DNA of 64,000 nt, taken from positions 372,001 to 436,000 of the forward strand of contig NZ_PJME01000004.1 of the NCBI RefSeq assembly GCF_002954775.1, in the 5' to 3' direction. This document shows positions 1-8,909 of this stretch, piece after piece. The translations under genes and the position numbers were made by a program. Positions within the stretch are counted from its first letter, which is position 1, and each line of letters starts with the position of its first letter. The notes beneath the pieces were generated by a model. That model was given only the letters and a program-made list of their open reading frames with translations. It ran no database searches and was not told the origin of the DNA. The stretch is from Streptomyces geranii. GTDB taxonomy: Bacteria; Actinomycetota; Actinomycetes; Streptomycetales; Streptomycetaceae.

Positions 1-727
1 TGACGACCTCGGCCGCCGCCGAGCGGTGCTGGAGGTCGTTGAGCACGTCGTGGTGGGCCCCGTGGACGACCGAAAGACGCGCGCTGGGAAGGGACTTGGC
101 GGTGCGTTCCAGCGCCTCGTGGTCCGCCAGCGGGTCGGCGTCACCGACGAGGAGCAGCACCGGGACGTCGACCGCGCCCTCGTCCAGGGCAGCCAGCACC
201 GACTCCGGGACCGCGTCCGCCAGCGCGCCGCGCCGGACCTCCGGGTCCTGGGTGAGCGTCCCTCGGTGCGCCGGGCAGGACGTGCGTACGTCGAGTTCGT
301 CGTCCCACGTGCCCGCGGAGGTGGAAGGGGAGGTGGAGGTGGAGTCGGCGGTACGTCCCGGTAGGCCGGCCAGGACCACGGCTTCGGGCCGGGCAGCCGT
401 CGGAACGTCCTGTCTGCCCAGCAGCGCGGCCACCGCCGCCGCCCCCGAGTCGGCTCCTACGAGGATCACGGGCCGGACCACACCGTCCTCGCCCGCCGTC
501 CCTTCGACGGCCTCGGCCAAGCCGGACGCGAACGCCGCCAACGAGGCCTCTGGATCCGCCTGTTCGAGGAACGGCGCGTCGATCACCCGTACGCGATAGG
601 CGTCCGCGGCGAGTCGCTTGCCGAAGCGGACGTAGGTCGCCCGGGTCTCGCCACGGCCCGGCACCACGATGACGGTGCCCCGGACCCGGAGGCCCTCGGG
701 GCCGAAGTAGTCGCTGTGGTAGGTCAT
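1..727 (-). CDS. alpha/beta hydrolase (partial, runs off the left edge)
   Basis: An open frame starts at the ATG at 725-727 behind a GCAGGAG ribosome binding site and has no stop down to base 1, so the 3' end lies outside the window. The translation shows an alpha/beta-hydrolase pattern: an early VIVVPGRGE strand-loop, a nucleophile-elbow-like ADSGA at about residue 95 (degenerate against GxSxG), a late LLLVGDADPL strand carrying the likely acid Asp, and HGAHHD with the likely catalytic His. A Ser/Thr-rich stretch encoded by hexanucleotide repeats interrupts the middle. It begins one base after the stop of the upstream monooxygenase, so it is the ninth gene of the transporter/monooxygenase operon and probably hydrolyses an intermediate of that pathway. 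The substrate cannot be read from sequence. Confidence 0.8.
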   Translation of the reverse strand, partial: MTYHSDYFGPEGLRVRGTVIVVPGRGETRATYVRFGKRLAADAYRVRVIDAPFLEQADPEASLAAFASGLAEAVEGTAGEDGVVRPVILVGADSGAAAVAALLGRQDVPTAARPEAVVLAGLPGRTADSTSTSPSTSAGTWDDELDVRTSCPAHRGTLTQDPEVRRGALADAVPESVLAALDEGAVDVPVLLLVGDADPLADHEALERTAKSLPSARLSVVHGAHHDVLNDLQHRSAAAEVV

Positions 728-728
728 T

Positions 729-1808
729 TCACGCTCCTGCGGATGCGGATACAGAGGTAATGGAGGTAGGGGTGGAGGTGGAGGTCAGTGCTGGCTTTGT
801 GTTGTGTGCCGGGGTCCAGCCCAGTGCCGGTGCCACCTCGGTCGCGATGAGTTCCAGCGCCCGGATCGCCGCGTCGTGGTCGGGAACCGCCGGGTTGAAC
901 TGGGTGATCAGGTCCGTCGCGACCGGCAGGACCTTCTCCTCCCGCAGCGCCGCCACGATGTCGTCGGGGTGGCCGTAGAAGGAGTGGTAGCGGCGCAGCG
1001 CCTCCTCCGCGTCCAGCCCCTTGGGGAACGCGCCGCTGTCGGCCATCCGGAGCGCCGACCTGTGGATGTCCTCGCTGATGTGCGCCAGCGCCGTACGCCG
1101 GTCCTTGGCCGGGAACACGAACCGGGAGAGGCCGATGCGCGGGCGGCGCGGCTGCCCCCAGGCGTCGAGATAGGCGTCGGCCCAGGGGCGCTGCACCTCG
1201 TCGGTGGGCGCGTCGAAGCCGTAGGCGGCCCGGTTCAGCAGCAGGTTGGAGCCACTGTGCGCGGCGTACTCCGCACCTCCCGCGCTGAACACGCCCTGCC
1301 AGATCCGCTCTTCGAAGTCACCGGCCGCCGGCTGGATACGGAAGCCGGGCGCACGCACCTCGCGGTTGGCCAGCGCCTCCCGCAGCACCGCCAGGTGCTC
1401 GCTCGTCAACTCCCGCTTACGGGCGACGTCCTGGCGGAACGCCGCGTACTCCAGGTCGTTCGCCCCGCTGCCCACGCCGATCTCGACCCGGCCGCCGCTG
1501 AGCGTGTCGACGGTGGCGACATCCTCGGCCAACCGCACCGGATCCTCCAGCGGCAGGATCGTCACCGCCGTGCCGAGCCTGATCCGGGTCGTGCGCGCCG
1601 CCGCATGTGCAAGGAAAGTCCACGGCGAGGAGAGCCCGCCGCCCCCGAGAGGGACATGGTGCTGCGCGACCCAGCCGACGTCGAACCCCAACTCGTCGGC
1701 CACGACGAAGAGTTCCTGCGCGTTGCGGTAGGTGCGGGCGAGGTCGCCGTCGCGCCCCTGGACATGGGTGAGGAAACCGAGCCGGAAGCGAGGGCGCTCG
1801 CTCGTCAT
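729..1808 (-). CDS. LLM-class flavin-dependent oxidoreductase
   Basis: This 359-residue protein has the luciferase-like TIM-barrel pattern: RLGFLTHVQG at the N-terminus, WVAQHHVP, the IRLGTAVTILPLEDPVRLAED segment and LSGGRVEIGVGSG, which shape the FMNH2 pocket in this superfamily. Such enzymes use reduced flavin supplied by a separate reductase to oxygenate organosulfur, nitrogenous or ketone compounds; no reductase gene is in this window. The ATG follows GAAAGG at about 9 nt. The C-terminus is an unusual Ser/Thr repeat tail (STSTPTS and similar) that looks like slippage of a GGAGGT-type repeat and is probably not catalytic. It sits between the FAD monooxygenase and the hydrolase in one operon. 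Confidence 0.88.
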   Translation of the reverse strand: MTSERPRFRLGFLTHVQGRDGDLARTYRNAQELFVVADELGFDVGWVAQHHVPLGGGGLSSPWTFLAHAAARTTRIRLGTAVTILPLEDPVRLAEDVATVDTLSGGRVEIGVGSGANDLEYAAFRQDVARKRELTSEHLAVLREALANREVRAPGFRIQPAAGDFEERIWQGVFSAGGAEYAAHSGSNLLLNRAAYGFDAPTDEVQRPWADAYLDAWGQPRRPRIGLSRFVFPAKDRRTALAHISEDIHRSALRMADSGAFPKGLDAEEALRRYHSFYGHPDDIVAALREEKVLPVATDLITQFNPAVPDHDAAIRALELIATEVAPALGWTPAHNTKPALTSTSTPTSITSVSASAGA

Positions 1809-1875
1809 GGTTGGTGGCCTTTCGTGTCAGGCGGTCAGGGCGGTCGGGCGATCAGGCGTCCAGACGATCAGGCGG

Positions 1876-3684
1876 TCAGACGGCGGTCGTGGCCGCGCCC
1901 GCCGCCAGTACGCCGGTGTACGCGTGCTCCGCACCGGCCCGCCCCAGCACCAGGTCCAGCACCTCGGCGGCACCGCCCTCGGGCAGCCGTACGCCACGCC
2001 AGACGACGTGCTGGTCGGGCCGGATCAGGACGTTCGCGGTGCCGTACACCGCACGTGCCGCCGGGTCGGTGAGGTGGACGACCGTGAAGGGCAGGCCACG
2101 GGTGGCGGCCTCCGCCGCGAAGGCCCGCTCCACTGTCCGGTCCTCTGTGAGGACCAGCAGGCCGAAGGACGTGCCCAGGCGGTCGTAGAGCGTGCCGCCA
2201 CCCGGGTCCACGGGACCGTCCGGCGCGCGGTGGCCGGGTCGCGGATCGTCCTCGTAGACGTCGGCCTGCCAGGGCGGCTCCTCGTCGAGTTGGCCCCGCT
2301 CGTACCAGACGGCCGCCGAGGCGTCGTACCGCTCGTCGAAGGCGACCCCGTCGTAGCCGAAGTGGTCCGCGCGCAGCCGCTCGGTGATCTCCGTACGGCG
2401 GCTGTCGGCCTCGGCGCCGTGGTCCGTGTCGTCGGGAATGCCGCCGGCCCGGATCTCCGCCAGCGTCGCCTGCGTACGGCGGGACCGTTCCAGGGAGTGG
2501 TCGGCGACCCGCCAGTTGTGCGGGCGGCGCTCCTGGTCGTAGCTGTCGAGCAGGGACTCCGGGGCGTGGCCGTCGATGACGGCGGCCAACTTCCAGCCCA
2601 GGTTGACCACATCGCCGATGCCCTCGCCCAAGTTGCCGCCGGGCGTGCGCACATGGGCGGCGTCACCGGCGAGCAGTACGCGTCCGCGCCGGAAGGTCTC
2701 GGCGATCCGGGTCGCGTGGTAGAAGGTCGTCGCCGACGCCAGTTCGAGATCGGCGTCGAACCCGAACGCCGCCCGCGCCACCGTCAGCAACTCCTCCTCG
2801 CTCGGCTCGTGTTCGAGCGGGTAGGGCCCGGCGTACACCCGCCACTCACGGGAACTGATGGCGGCCAGGAAGCCCGACGCCTCGGCGTTGACCACAATGT
2901 TGGTGGCGCTCGGCGCCGGACCGGCCCGCCCGGCGATGTCCCCGGTGCGCACGACCAGCCGCAGCCGCTTCTCGGTGGCGTGCTCCCCCTCCCGGTCGAT
3001 ACCGGCAAGCCGTCGGGTGGTGCTGCTGCCTCCGTCGGTGCCGAGGACGTAGGCGGCCCGGACGGTACGGGACGCCCCCAGGTCGGTGTCGACGACCTCG
3101 GCGGTGATCCCCTCGGCGTCCTCGTGGAGTGCTGTCAGCTCCCAGCCGCCGGCCACGCTCACGCGCTGCTCGGCCAGGTGGTCGAGGAAGACCTGCTGGA
3201 AGACCGTCTGAGGTCGGCGCAGGGCCTCGTCGGCGGAGTGGCCGAGGCGGCTGCCCCGGTCGGTGAAGGACGGGCTGGGCACGGACACCAGTTCGTGGCC
3301 GACGAGGGACGTGACCAGCCTCGTACCCCGGTGCCACTCCGGCGGATAGGTCCAGGCGTCCCGGACCCGCTGGAGCAGTCGCCAGCGGCGCAGATGCTCC
3401 ACGACACGCGGGGTGTGGCCCATCGCCCCCGCCCGCACCAGACTCGCGGTGCGGGCACGCTCGACGACGGCGACCCTGACCCCGCGCGAGGTCAGCTCGA
3501 CCGCCGCCGCGAGGCCCACCGGACCCGCGCCGACGATCAGTACGTCGACCGCCGCCGGGGGAGTGGCGGACGGGAAGCGGACGGTGTGGACGTCACGGCC
3601 CCCCGTCACCGACAGTTCGGCCACCGCCGGGTCGGCCGACGACGGGTTGGCCAACGGCAGTTCGCTCACCGGCAGTTCACTCAT
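1876..3684 (-). CDS. FAD-dependent monooxygenase (PHBH/MhpA-like)
   Basis: A 602-residue flavoprotein monooxygenase of the aromatic hydroxylase type. It shows the Rossmann motif VLIVGAGPVGLAAAVEL near residue 50, the YVLGTDGGSSTTR (DG) motif near 215, and the FAD/ribityl motif LLAGDAAHVRTPGG near 340. The last ~150 residues resemble the thioredoxin-like C-terminal domain of phenol hydroxylase-type enzymes. Family members use NAD(P)H and O2 to hydroxylate their substrates. The N-terminus repeats SELPV/SELPL, so the exact start could lie a few codons later; the chosen ATG has TGAGGG 8-9 nt upstream. It lies 10 nt after the next monooxygenase gene of the operon. Substrate unknown. Confidence 0.88.
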   Translation of the reverse strand: MSELPVSELPLANPSSADPAVAELSVTGGRDVHTVRFPSATPPAAVDVLIVGAGPVGLAAAVELTSRGVRVAVVERARTASLVRAGAMGHTPRVVEHLRRWRLLQRVRDAWTYPPEWHRGTRLVTSLVGHELVSVPSPSFTDRGSRLGHSADEALRRPQTVFQQVFLDHLAEQRVSVAGGWELTALHEDAEGITAEVVDTDLGASRTVRAAYVLGTDGGSSTTRRLAGIDREGEHATEKRLRLVVRTGDIAGRAGPAPSATNIVVNAEASGFLAAISSREWRVYAGPYPLEHEPSEEELLTVARAAFGFDADLELASATTFYHATRIAETFRRGRVLLAGDAAHVRTPGGNLGEGIGDVVNLGWKLAAVIDGHAPESLLDSYDQERRPHNWRVADHSLERSRRTQATLAEIRAGGIPDDTDHGAEADSRRTEITERLRADHFGYDGVAFDERYDASAAVWYERGQLDEEPPWQADVYEDDPRPGHRAPDGPVDPGGGTLYDRLGTSFGLLVLTEDRTVERAFAAEAATRGLPFTVVHLTDPAARAVYGTANVLIRPDQHVVWRGVRLPEGGAAEVLDLVLGRAGAEHAYTGVLAAGAATTAV

Positions 3685-3694
3685 GGCGCTGCCC

Positions 3695-5041
3695 TCAGTC
3701 GCTCACGAGCTGAGGCTCGCGAGTGTGCGTGTGCCGGTTGGCGGGGATCGGCAGGCCGAGGTTGCCGCGCAGGGTGTCGGACGTGTACTCGGTGCGGAAC
3801 AGGCCGCGCTTCTGGAGGAGCGGGACGACACCGTCGACGAAGTAGTTCAGCTCCTCCTCGGTACGGAAGGCGAGGTTGATGCCGTCGAAGGCACCGGCCT
3901 CGAACCACTGCTGGATGCTGTCGGCCACGGTCCGCGGGTCCCCGACGAACGGCGACTGACGGAACTGGTTGACGGACTCCGCCACTTGACGCAGCGTCAG
4001 CTTCTCGGCGCCGGCCCGCTCGATGAGTTGCGCGGCACCCGTGCGCCCGCCCTTCTCGGCGAGGTGGGCGACGTCCGGGAAGGGCGCGTCCAGGTCGTAG
4101 ACGCTGAAGTCGTGGGCTCCGAAGGCGCGGCCCAGCAGGGCGAGGTTGCGGTCGAAGTCGTCGTCCTCCTCGAAGATCTCCCGCTCGCGGCGCTTGGCGG
4201 CCTCGTCGGTGGCGGCGACGACCGGGCCGCCGTGGATGAGGATCTTGACGTGGTCGGGGTCGCGGCCGTAGGCGGCGGTGCGCTGCTTGATGTCGGCGTA
4301 GTAGTCCCGCGACGACTCCAGGGTGCCCCCGGGCGCGAAGATGCCCTCGGCGACCTGCGCGGCGAGATCACGGCCCTCCTCGGACACTCCGGCCTGGAAG
4401 ATCACCGGCTGGCCCTGCGGGGAGCGGGACAGGTTCAGCGGACCCGCGATCTTGAAGTGCTCGCCCGCGTGGTCGAGTTCGTGCAGCTTGGCCGGGTCGA
4501 GGAAGAGACCCCGCTCCACGTCGGCGGGGAACGCGTCGTCCTCGTAGGAGTCCCACAGACCACGCGCGACCTTGACGAACTCCAGGGCGCGGCCGTACCG
4601 GGTGGCGTAGTCGAGGTGCTCGTCGAGCCCGAAGTTCTTGGACGTGCCGGTGTCGAAGCTGGTCACGACGTTCCAGCCGGCCCGGCCACCGCTGATGTGG
4701 TCGAGCGAGGCGAACCGACGGGCCAGGTTGAAGGGCGAGTTGTACGTCGAACTCGCTGTGCCCACCAGGCCGAGGTGCTTGGTGTGGGTGGCGACCGCCG
4801 ACAACAGGGTCAGCGGTTCGAGGCGGTTGAGGTAGTGCGCCGGGTAGGTCGAGTTGATGAACTGGCTGTCGACGATGAACAGGGCGTCGAACAGGGCGTG
4901 TTCGGCAGCCTGGGCCAGCCGTATGTAGTAGTTGATGTCGATGCTGGCGTTCTTCGCGACACGCGGGTCCTTCCACAGGCCGTGCTGGCCCGGGCCGCCG
5001 ACGCCGTAGGGGTGGAGCGCGAGATGGAGGGAGCGGGGCAT
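3695..5041 (-). CDS. NtaA/SnaA/DszA-family flavin monooxygenase
   Basis: 448 residues from the ATG at 5041. The N-terminus (SLHLALHPYGVGGPGQHG), YYIRLAQAAEHALFDALF, VGTASSTYNSPFNLARRFASLDH and GGRAGWNVVTSFD are hallmarks of the NtaA/SnaA/DszA subgroup of luciferase-like FMN monooxygenases (nitrilotriacetate, pristinamycin IIA and dibenzothiophene sulfone enzymes). The family oxygenates sulfones, thioethers and amines with FMNH2 from a partner reductase. The open frame continues far upstream, but family length and the conserved start support this ATG. It lies 66 nt after the ATPase genes. Together with the importer and the cysteine-type leader, it points to desulfurisation or cleavage of an imported organosulfur compound (inference). 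Confidence 0.9.
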   Translation of the reverse strand: MPRSLHLALHPYGVGGPGQHGLWKDPRVAKNASIDINYYIRLAQAAEHALFDALFIVDSQFINSTYPAHYLNRLEPLTLLSAVATHTKHLGLVGTASSTYNSPFNLARRFASLDHISGGRAGWNVVTSFDTGTSKNFGLDEHLDYATRYGRALEFVKVARGLWDSYEDDAFPADVERGLFLDPAKLHELDHAGEHFKIAGPLNLSRSPQGQPVIFQAGVSEEGRDLAAQVAEGIFAPGGTLESSRDYYADIKQRTAAYGRDPDHVKILIHGGPVVAATDEAAKRREREIFEEDDDFDRNLALLGRAFGAHDFSVYDLDAPFPDVAHLAEKGGRTGAAQLIERAGAEKLTLRQVAESVNQFRQSPFVGDPRTVADSIQQWFEAGAFDGINLAFRTEEELNYFVDGVVPLLQKRGLFRTEYTSDTLRGNLGLPIPANRHTHTREPQLVSD

Positions 5042-5106
5042 GACTGTTCCTGTTCTGTCGAGATCTGCTGAGTACTGCCGAGTTCCTGCTGGGTTCCGCT
5101 GAGGGC

Positions 5107-6009
5107 TCAGGCGTGCAACAGGGCGCGCAGGGCGGCGCGTTCGGCCCGGTCGGCAGCGGCGGTGTGCAGGGTTGGCGCCGAGCCGACGAGCAGCCGCGTG
5201 TACGGGTGTTGAGGCGAGGCGATGACATCGCGGGCGGCGCCGACCTCGACCAGCTCGCCCCGGTACAGCACCGCGATACGGTCGGCGATCCCGGCGACGG
5301 AGCCGAGGTCGTGGGAGATGAAGACGAGGGCCACGCCTTCGGCGCGGAGTTCCTTGAGGATCTGCAGGATCTGGACCCGGTTGGCCGAGTCCAGCGCGCT
5401 GACCGGCTCGTCGAGGATGACCAGGCGCGGGTCGGTCACCAACGCCCTTGCCACGGCGACGCGTTGGCGCTGGCCGCCGGAGAGTTCGCCGGGCAGCCGG
5501 TCGAGCAACTCCTCGTCGAGGCGGACCCGGGAGAGGAAGGCCCGTATCCGGGTCGCCGCCTCCTCGCGGGACACGCCCTGGAGCAGCAGGGGTTCGGCCA
5601 GCGAGGCCTCGATGGTGAGATCCGGGTCGAGACTGCGCAGCGGGTCCTGGAAGACGTACTGGATCACGCCCTTGCGGCGCAGGGCACGCCACTGGCGTGG
5701 ACTGTACGAGCCGACGTCCTCGCCGTCGACCACGATCGACCCGGCCGAGGCGCGGACCAGCCCGAGCACGGCCCGCGCGAGCGTCGACTTGCCCGAGCCC
5801 GTCTCCCCGATGATCCCGACCGTCTCACCCGGCGCGACGCTCAGGGAGACCCCGCCGAGGGCGCTGCGACGCCGGCGGCGCAGCCCGTAGTGCACCTCCA
5901 GACCGTCGACCTGGAGGACGGGTTCTGCGGACGGCACTGCTGAAACCGGATCTGCGGACGGCGTTGTCGCAACCGGCTCGACGGGCGCGGCTGTCGATTC
6001 GGTGCTCAC
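5107..6009 (-). CDS. ABC importer ATP-binding protein, DppF/OppF type
   Basis: A 300-residue cytoplasmic ATPase with Walker A GETGSGKST, signature LSGGQRQR, Walker B LVILDEPVSALD and the ISHDLG switch histidine. The YTRLLV C-terminal region is typical of peptide/nickel-type ATPases. The open frame extends upstream, but the GTG at 6007-6009 overlaps the previous gene's TGA (GTGA), and the residues after it are a short linker leading into the domain. It would pair with the DppD-like ATPase on the cytoplasmic face of the two permeases and power uptake of the substrate bound by the 8910-10475 lipoprotein. Confidence 0.92.
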   Translation of the reverse strand: MSTESTAAPVEPVATTPSADPVSAVPSAEPVLQVDGLEVHYGLRRRRRSALGGVSLSVAPGETVGIIGETGSGKSTLARAVLGLVRASAGSIVVDGEDVGSYSPRQWRALRRKGVIQYVFQDPLRSLDPDLTIEASLAEPLLLQGVSREEAATRIRAFLSRVRLDEELLDRLPGELSGGQRQRVAVARALVTDPRLVILDEPVSALDSANRVQILQILKELRAEGVALVFISHDLGSVAGIADRIAVLYRGELVEVGAARDVIASPQHPYTRLLVGSAPTLHTAAADRAERAALRALLHA

Positions 6010-6932
6010 GCGTCCTCCTGGGAATCGGGCGTGGGGGCGAGCTGGGGAGCCAGGAACTTGTCCAGCCCGTACTGTTCGTGCTCGGCGATAAGGAGCCGGG
6101 TGTATTCGTGCTGCGGATCGTGCAACACCTGCCTGGTCGGCCCCTGTTCGACCACCTCGCCCTGCCGCAGCACGAGAACCTCGTCGCAGAGCTGGGCGAC
6201 GACGGCCAGGTCGTGCGAGACCACGACGAGAGCGAGCCCGGTCTCCTCGCGCAGGTCGGCCAGGAGGTCGAGGATCTCGGCCTGGACGGTGACGTCGAGC
6301 GCGGTCGTGGCCTCGTCGGCGATGAGGATCCGGGGTCCGGCGGCGATCGCGGCGGCGATGAGCACCCGCTGGAGCATGCCGCCGGACAGCTCGAAGCTGT
6401 ACTGGCTGTAGACCAGTTCCGGGTCCCGCAGATGCACGGCACGCAGCAGCGCGATCGCCTGTCGACGCGCCTCGCCCCGCTTGACCCCCTTCTTGACCCG
6501 GATGACCTCGGCGACCTGCGCGCCCACCCGGATCGACGGGTTGAGATAGGACGCCGGGTCCTGGAAGACGGCGCTGATGGTGGCGCCCCGCAGGGCCGTC
6601 CACTCGGCGGAGGACAGGCCCGCGATGTCACGCCCGTCGATCTCGATCGAACCGGCGCTGACCTCGAAGTGGGCGGGCAGGATGCCCAGCGCGGCCCGGC
6701 AGGTCAGCGTCTTCCCGCTGCCGGACTCGCCGACGATGCCGACGGCCCGCCCGGGAGTGAGCACGAAGCTCACGCCGTGCACGATCTCCCGGTCGCCCGC
6801 CCGGTCGCTGATGCGGACGTCCCGCACCGACAGCACCGGCGCCGGATCGGCCGCGACCGAGGTGTCCTCGGCCCGTTCTGCTTCTGCCTCGACGTCTACT
6901 ACATGGAGCTTCTCGGACAGCGTGGTCATCAC
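6006..6932 (-). CDS. ABC importer ATP-binding protein, DppD/OppD type
   Basis: 308 residues. It has Walker A GESGSGKT, signature LSGGM (the M in place of Q is common in the OppD/DppD branch), Walker B ILIADEATTALD, and VVSHDLAVV. The start overlaps the upstream permease stop (ATGA, 6929-6932) and its own stop overlaps the next ATPase start, so the three are translationally coupled. About 30 residues precede the ATPase fold. It is the second motor subunit of the operon's peptide-type importer, and no catalytic residue is visibly missing. Confidence 0.92.
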   Translation of the reverse strand: MMTTLSEKLHVVDVEAEAERAEDTSVAADPAPVLSVRDVRISDRAGDREIVHGVSFVLTPGRAVGIVGESGSGKTLTCRAALGILPAHFEVSAGSIEIDGRDIAGLSSAEWTALRGATISAVFQDPASYLNPSIRVGAQVAEVIRVKKGVKRGEARRQAIALLRAVHLRDPELVYSQYSFELSGGMLQRVLIAAAIAAGPRILIADEATTALDVTVQAEILDLLADLREETGLALVVVSHDLAVVAQLCDEVLVLRQGEVVEQGPTRQVLHDPQHEYTRLLIAEHEQYGLDKFLAPQLAPTPDSQEDA

Positions 6933-7816
6933 GCACCTCCGGCGGGAGCGGGTTCGGCCTTGTCGAGCCGGTTGGCGCGGGCCTTGCGGTTGTTGACCAG
7001 CGCGCGGCCCGCCTCGCCCGAGACGTCACGGATCGCGTCGGCGAGGAGGTTGCAGGCCCAGACGGTGATCATGATCAGGACGGCGGGGGCGAGCGGTGCC
7101 CACGGCCGGCGGCTGAGATAGGCCAGATCGGAGGCGAGCAGACCGCCCCAGGTGGGCGCGGGCGGCTGGACGCCGATCCCGAGGAACGTGAGGCTCGACA
7201 CGATCACGAACCCCACGCCGATGGTCTGGGCGAGCGCCACCGCGATGGGCGGCAGCACCTTCAGCCAGACATGCCGGCGTACGACCCACCCCACGGAGGC
7301 ACCGGCGATGACCGCCGCCTCCACGTACTGCGAGCGGGCCACGGACAGGGTGGCGGCGCGCGACACCCGGTAGAACAGTGGGGACACCAGCACCCCGGTG
7401 ACCAGCATCGCCTGGCTGATGCCGTTGCCGAGCAGCGCGATGACCGCGACGGCGAACAGCAGGAACGGCAGCGCGACCAGGGTGTCGGCCAGGCGCAGGG
7501 TGATCCACTCGAAGGCCCGGCCGAGATACACCGACAGGATGCCGGGGACCGCACCGACCACCAGGGCCGTCAACGCGACCTCCAGCGAACCGAGCACGCT
7601 GATCCGGGAGCCGTCGAGGAGCCGGCTCAGCACGTCCCGGCCGAGGTAGTCCGTCCCCAGCCAGTGCGCGCCGGAGGTGCCCGTGAGGGTGTCGGCGCTG
7701 GTCGCCAGCGGATTCTGCGGAGCGAGCACCGGACCGAGTACGGCGAGGAACGCGACCAGGACGAGGACGACCACGGCGATCCGGCCGGACGGCAGGGCGA
7801 GTACACGACGCACCAT
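6929..7816 (-). CDS. ABC importer permease, DppC type
   Basis: 295-residue inner-membrane permease. A first membrane helix (residues ~12-30) is followed by the extracellular HWLGTDYLGRDVLSRLLDGSR segment characteristic of DppC/OppC proteins, then about five further helices and the EAA-type loop EAAVIAGASVG that docks on the ATPases. Four nt separate it from the DppB-type gene and its stop overlaps the following ATPase. The positively charged C-terminal tail (NNRKARANR) is expected to be cytoplasmic. Together with the 7820-8848 product it forms the heterodimeric channel. Confidence 0.92.
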   Translation of the reverse strand: MVRRVLALPSGRIAVVVLVLVAFLAVLGPVLAPQNPLATSADTLTGTSGAHWLGTDYLGRDVLSRLLDGSRISVLGSLEVALTALVVGAVPGILSVYLGRAFEWITLRLADTLVALPFLLFAVAVIALLGNGISQAMLVTGVLVSPLFYRVSRAATLSVARSQYVEAAVIAGASVGWVVRRHVWLKVLPPIAVALAQTIGVGFVIVSSLTFLGIGVQPPAPTWGGLLASDLAYLSRRPWAPLAPAVLIMITVWACNLLADAIRDVSGEAGRALVNNRKARANRLDKAEPAPAGGA

Positions 7817-7819
7817 GGT

Positions 7820-8848
7820 TCACACTCCCCGCTGCGATGCGGGCGTCACACGCGCCAGCACCAGGTTGACGACCAGGTTGAACACGACGACCAGCACGAT
7901 CGACACGACCAGCACGCCCTGCACCGCCGGCACGTCACCGGCCTGCGCGGAGTCGTTCGCGAACCGCCCGAACCCCTGGAGCCCGAAGATCCATTCGGTG
8001 ACGACGGAGGCACCGACGAGCGAGGGGAACTTCAGCCCGAGGGTGGCGAGCGCGGGCCCGAGACCGTTGCGCAGCACATGGCGGAAGAAGATCCGCCGTG
8101 GGCTCAACCCCCGTACCACCGCGCCCGTCACATAGTTCTCCGAGTAGGCCGCGACGAGGCTGGAGCGCAGCTGGCGTGCCACGTCGGCGACGACGTCGAA
8201 GCTCAGCGCGATGGCCGGCAGGGTGATGTGGGCGAGCCAGGGGCCGAAGCCCTGCTCCGCCGGGATGTACCCGGCGGAGGGGAACAGCCCCAGCCCGACC
8301 GCGAAGACCGCGACCAGCACGATGCCGACGACGAAGGCCGGCATTACCGAGATCGCCGTGACGAAGCCGGTGACCGCGCGGTCGATCCAGGTGGTGCGGC
8401 GCAACGCGGCGAGCGTGCCGAGGCCGAAGCCCGCGACCACGCCGATGAGCAGCGCGAAGGTCGCCACCGACAGGCTCACCCCGAGGCCGAGGCCGATCAG
8501 GGTGGAGATGTCGGCGCCGTTGGTCCAGCTCGTGCCGAGCTGTCCGTGCAGGACGCCGTTGAACCAGTCCCCGTACTGGACCAGGAAGGGCCGGTTGAGG
8601 CCCCACTGCTCCTCGATGCGGGCGATCGCCTCGGGTGTCGCGTCCTCGCCCAGCTGGATCCGCGCCGGGCTGAGCCCGCTGAGCGCCCGCAGCGCGAACG
8701 TCACGAACGTCGCGACCAGGAAGACGGGCACGAAGATCGCGATCGACCGGGCGAGGGTGACCAGGACGCGGCCCACTGTGTGCCGCGCCCTGGCCGCGGC
8801 GACCGTGCGACGGACGTCGGGTACGGCCGGAGCCTCCGTCGTCGTCAT
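7820..8848 (-). CDS. ABC importer permease, DppB type
   Basis: 342 residues from an internal ATG at 8848 that has AGAGGGGG upstream; an earlier ATG adds only 15 residues with a poorer site. It shows the DppB pattern: one N-terminal helix (VLVTLARSIAIFVPVFLV), a periplasmic loop with EQWGLNRPFLVQYGDW and GQLGTSWTNG, then helices and the EAA-like loop YSENYVTGAVVRGLSPRRIFFRHVLRNGLGP. An N-terminal extension of ~30 residues is rich in Ala/Arg/Val. It lies 61 nt from the binding-protein gene and is coupled to the DppC-type gene. Confidence 0.92.
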   Translation of the reverse strand: MTTTEAPAVPDVRRTVAAARARHTVGRVLVTLARSIAIFVPVFLVATFVTFALRALSGLSPARIQLGEDATPEAIARIEEQWGLNRPFLVQYGDWFNGVLHGQLGTSWTNGADISTLIGLGLGVSLSVATFALLIGVVAGFGLGTLAALRRTTWIDRAVTGFVTAISVMPAFVVGIVLVAVFAVGLGLFPSAGYIPAEQGFGPWLAHITLPAIALSFDVVADVARQLRSSLVAAYSENYVTGAVVRGLSPRRIFFRHVLRNGLGPALATLGLKFPSLVGASVVTEWIFGLQGFGRFANDSAQAGDVPAVQGVLVVSIVLVVVFNLVVNLVLARVTPASQRGV

Positions 8849-8909
8849 GGGTTGCCCCCTCTCAGTGATGAACTGGCGGTGGTGGATGTGCACTTGGGCG
8901 TACGACGGG

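Noticed and set aside
1827..1885. Short GGCGGTCAG/GATCAGGCG micro-repeats between two operon genes as a regulatory array
   Set aside because: The copies vary in spacing and sequence, and the stretch lies inside a compact operon without promoter boxes.
1732..3879. 715-codon plus-strand frame opposite the FAD monooxygenase
   Set aside because: The minus-strand frame carries GxGxxG, DG and GD motifs, whereas this frame has none and crosses two real genes.
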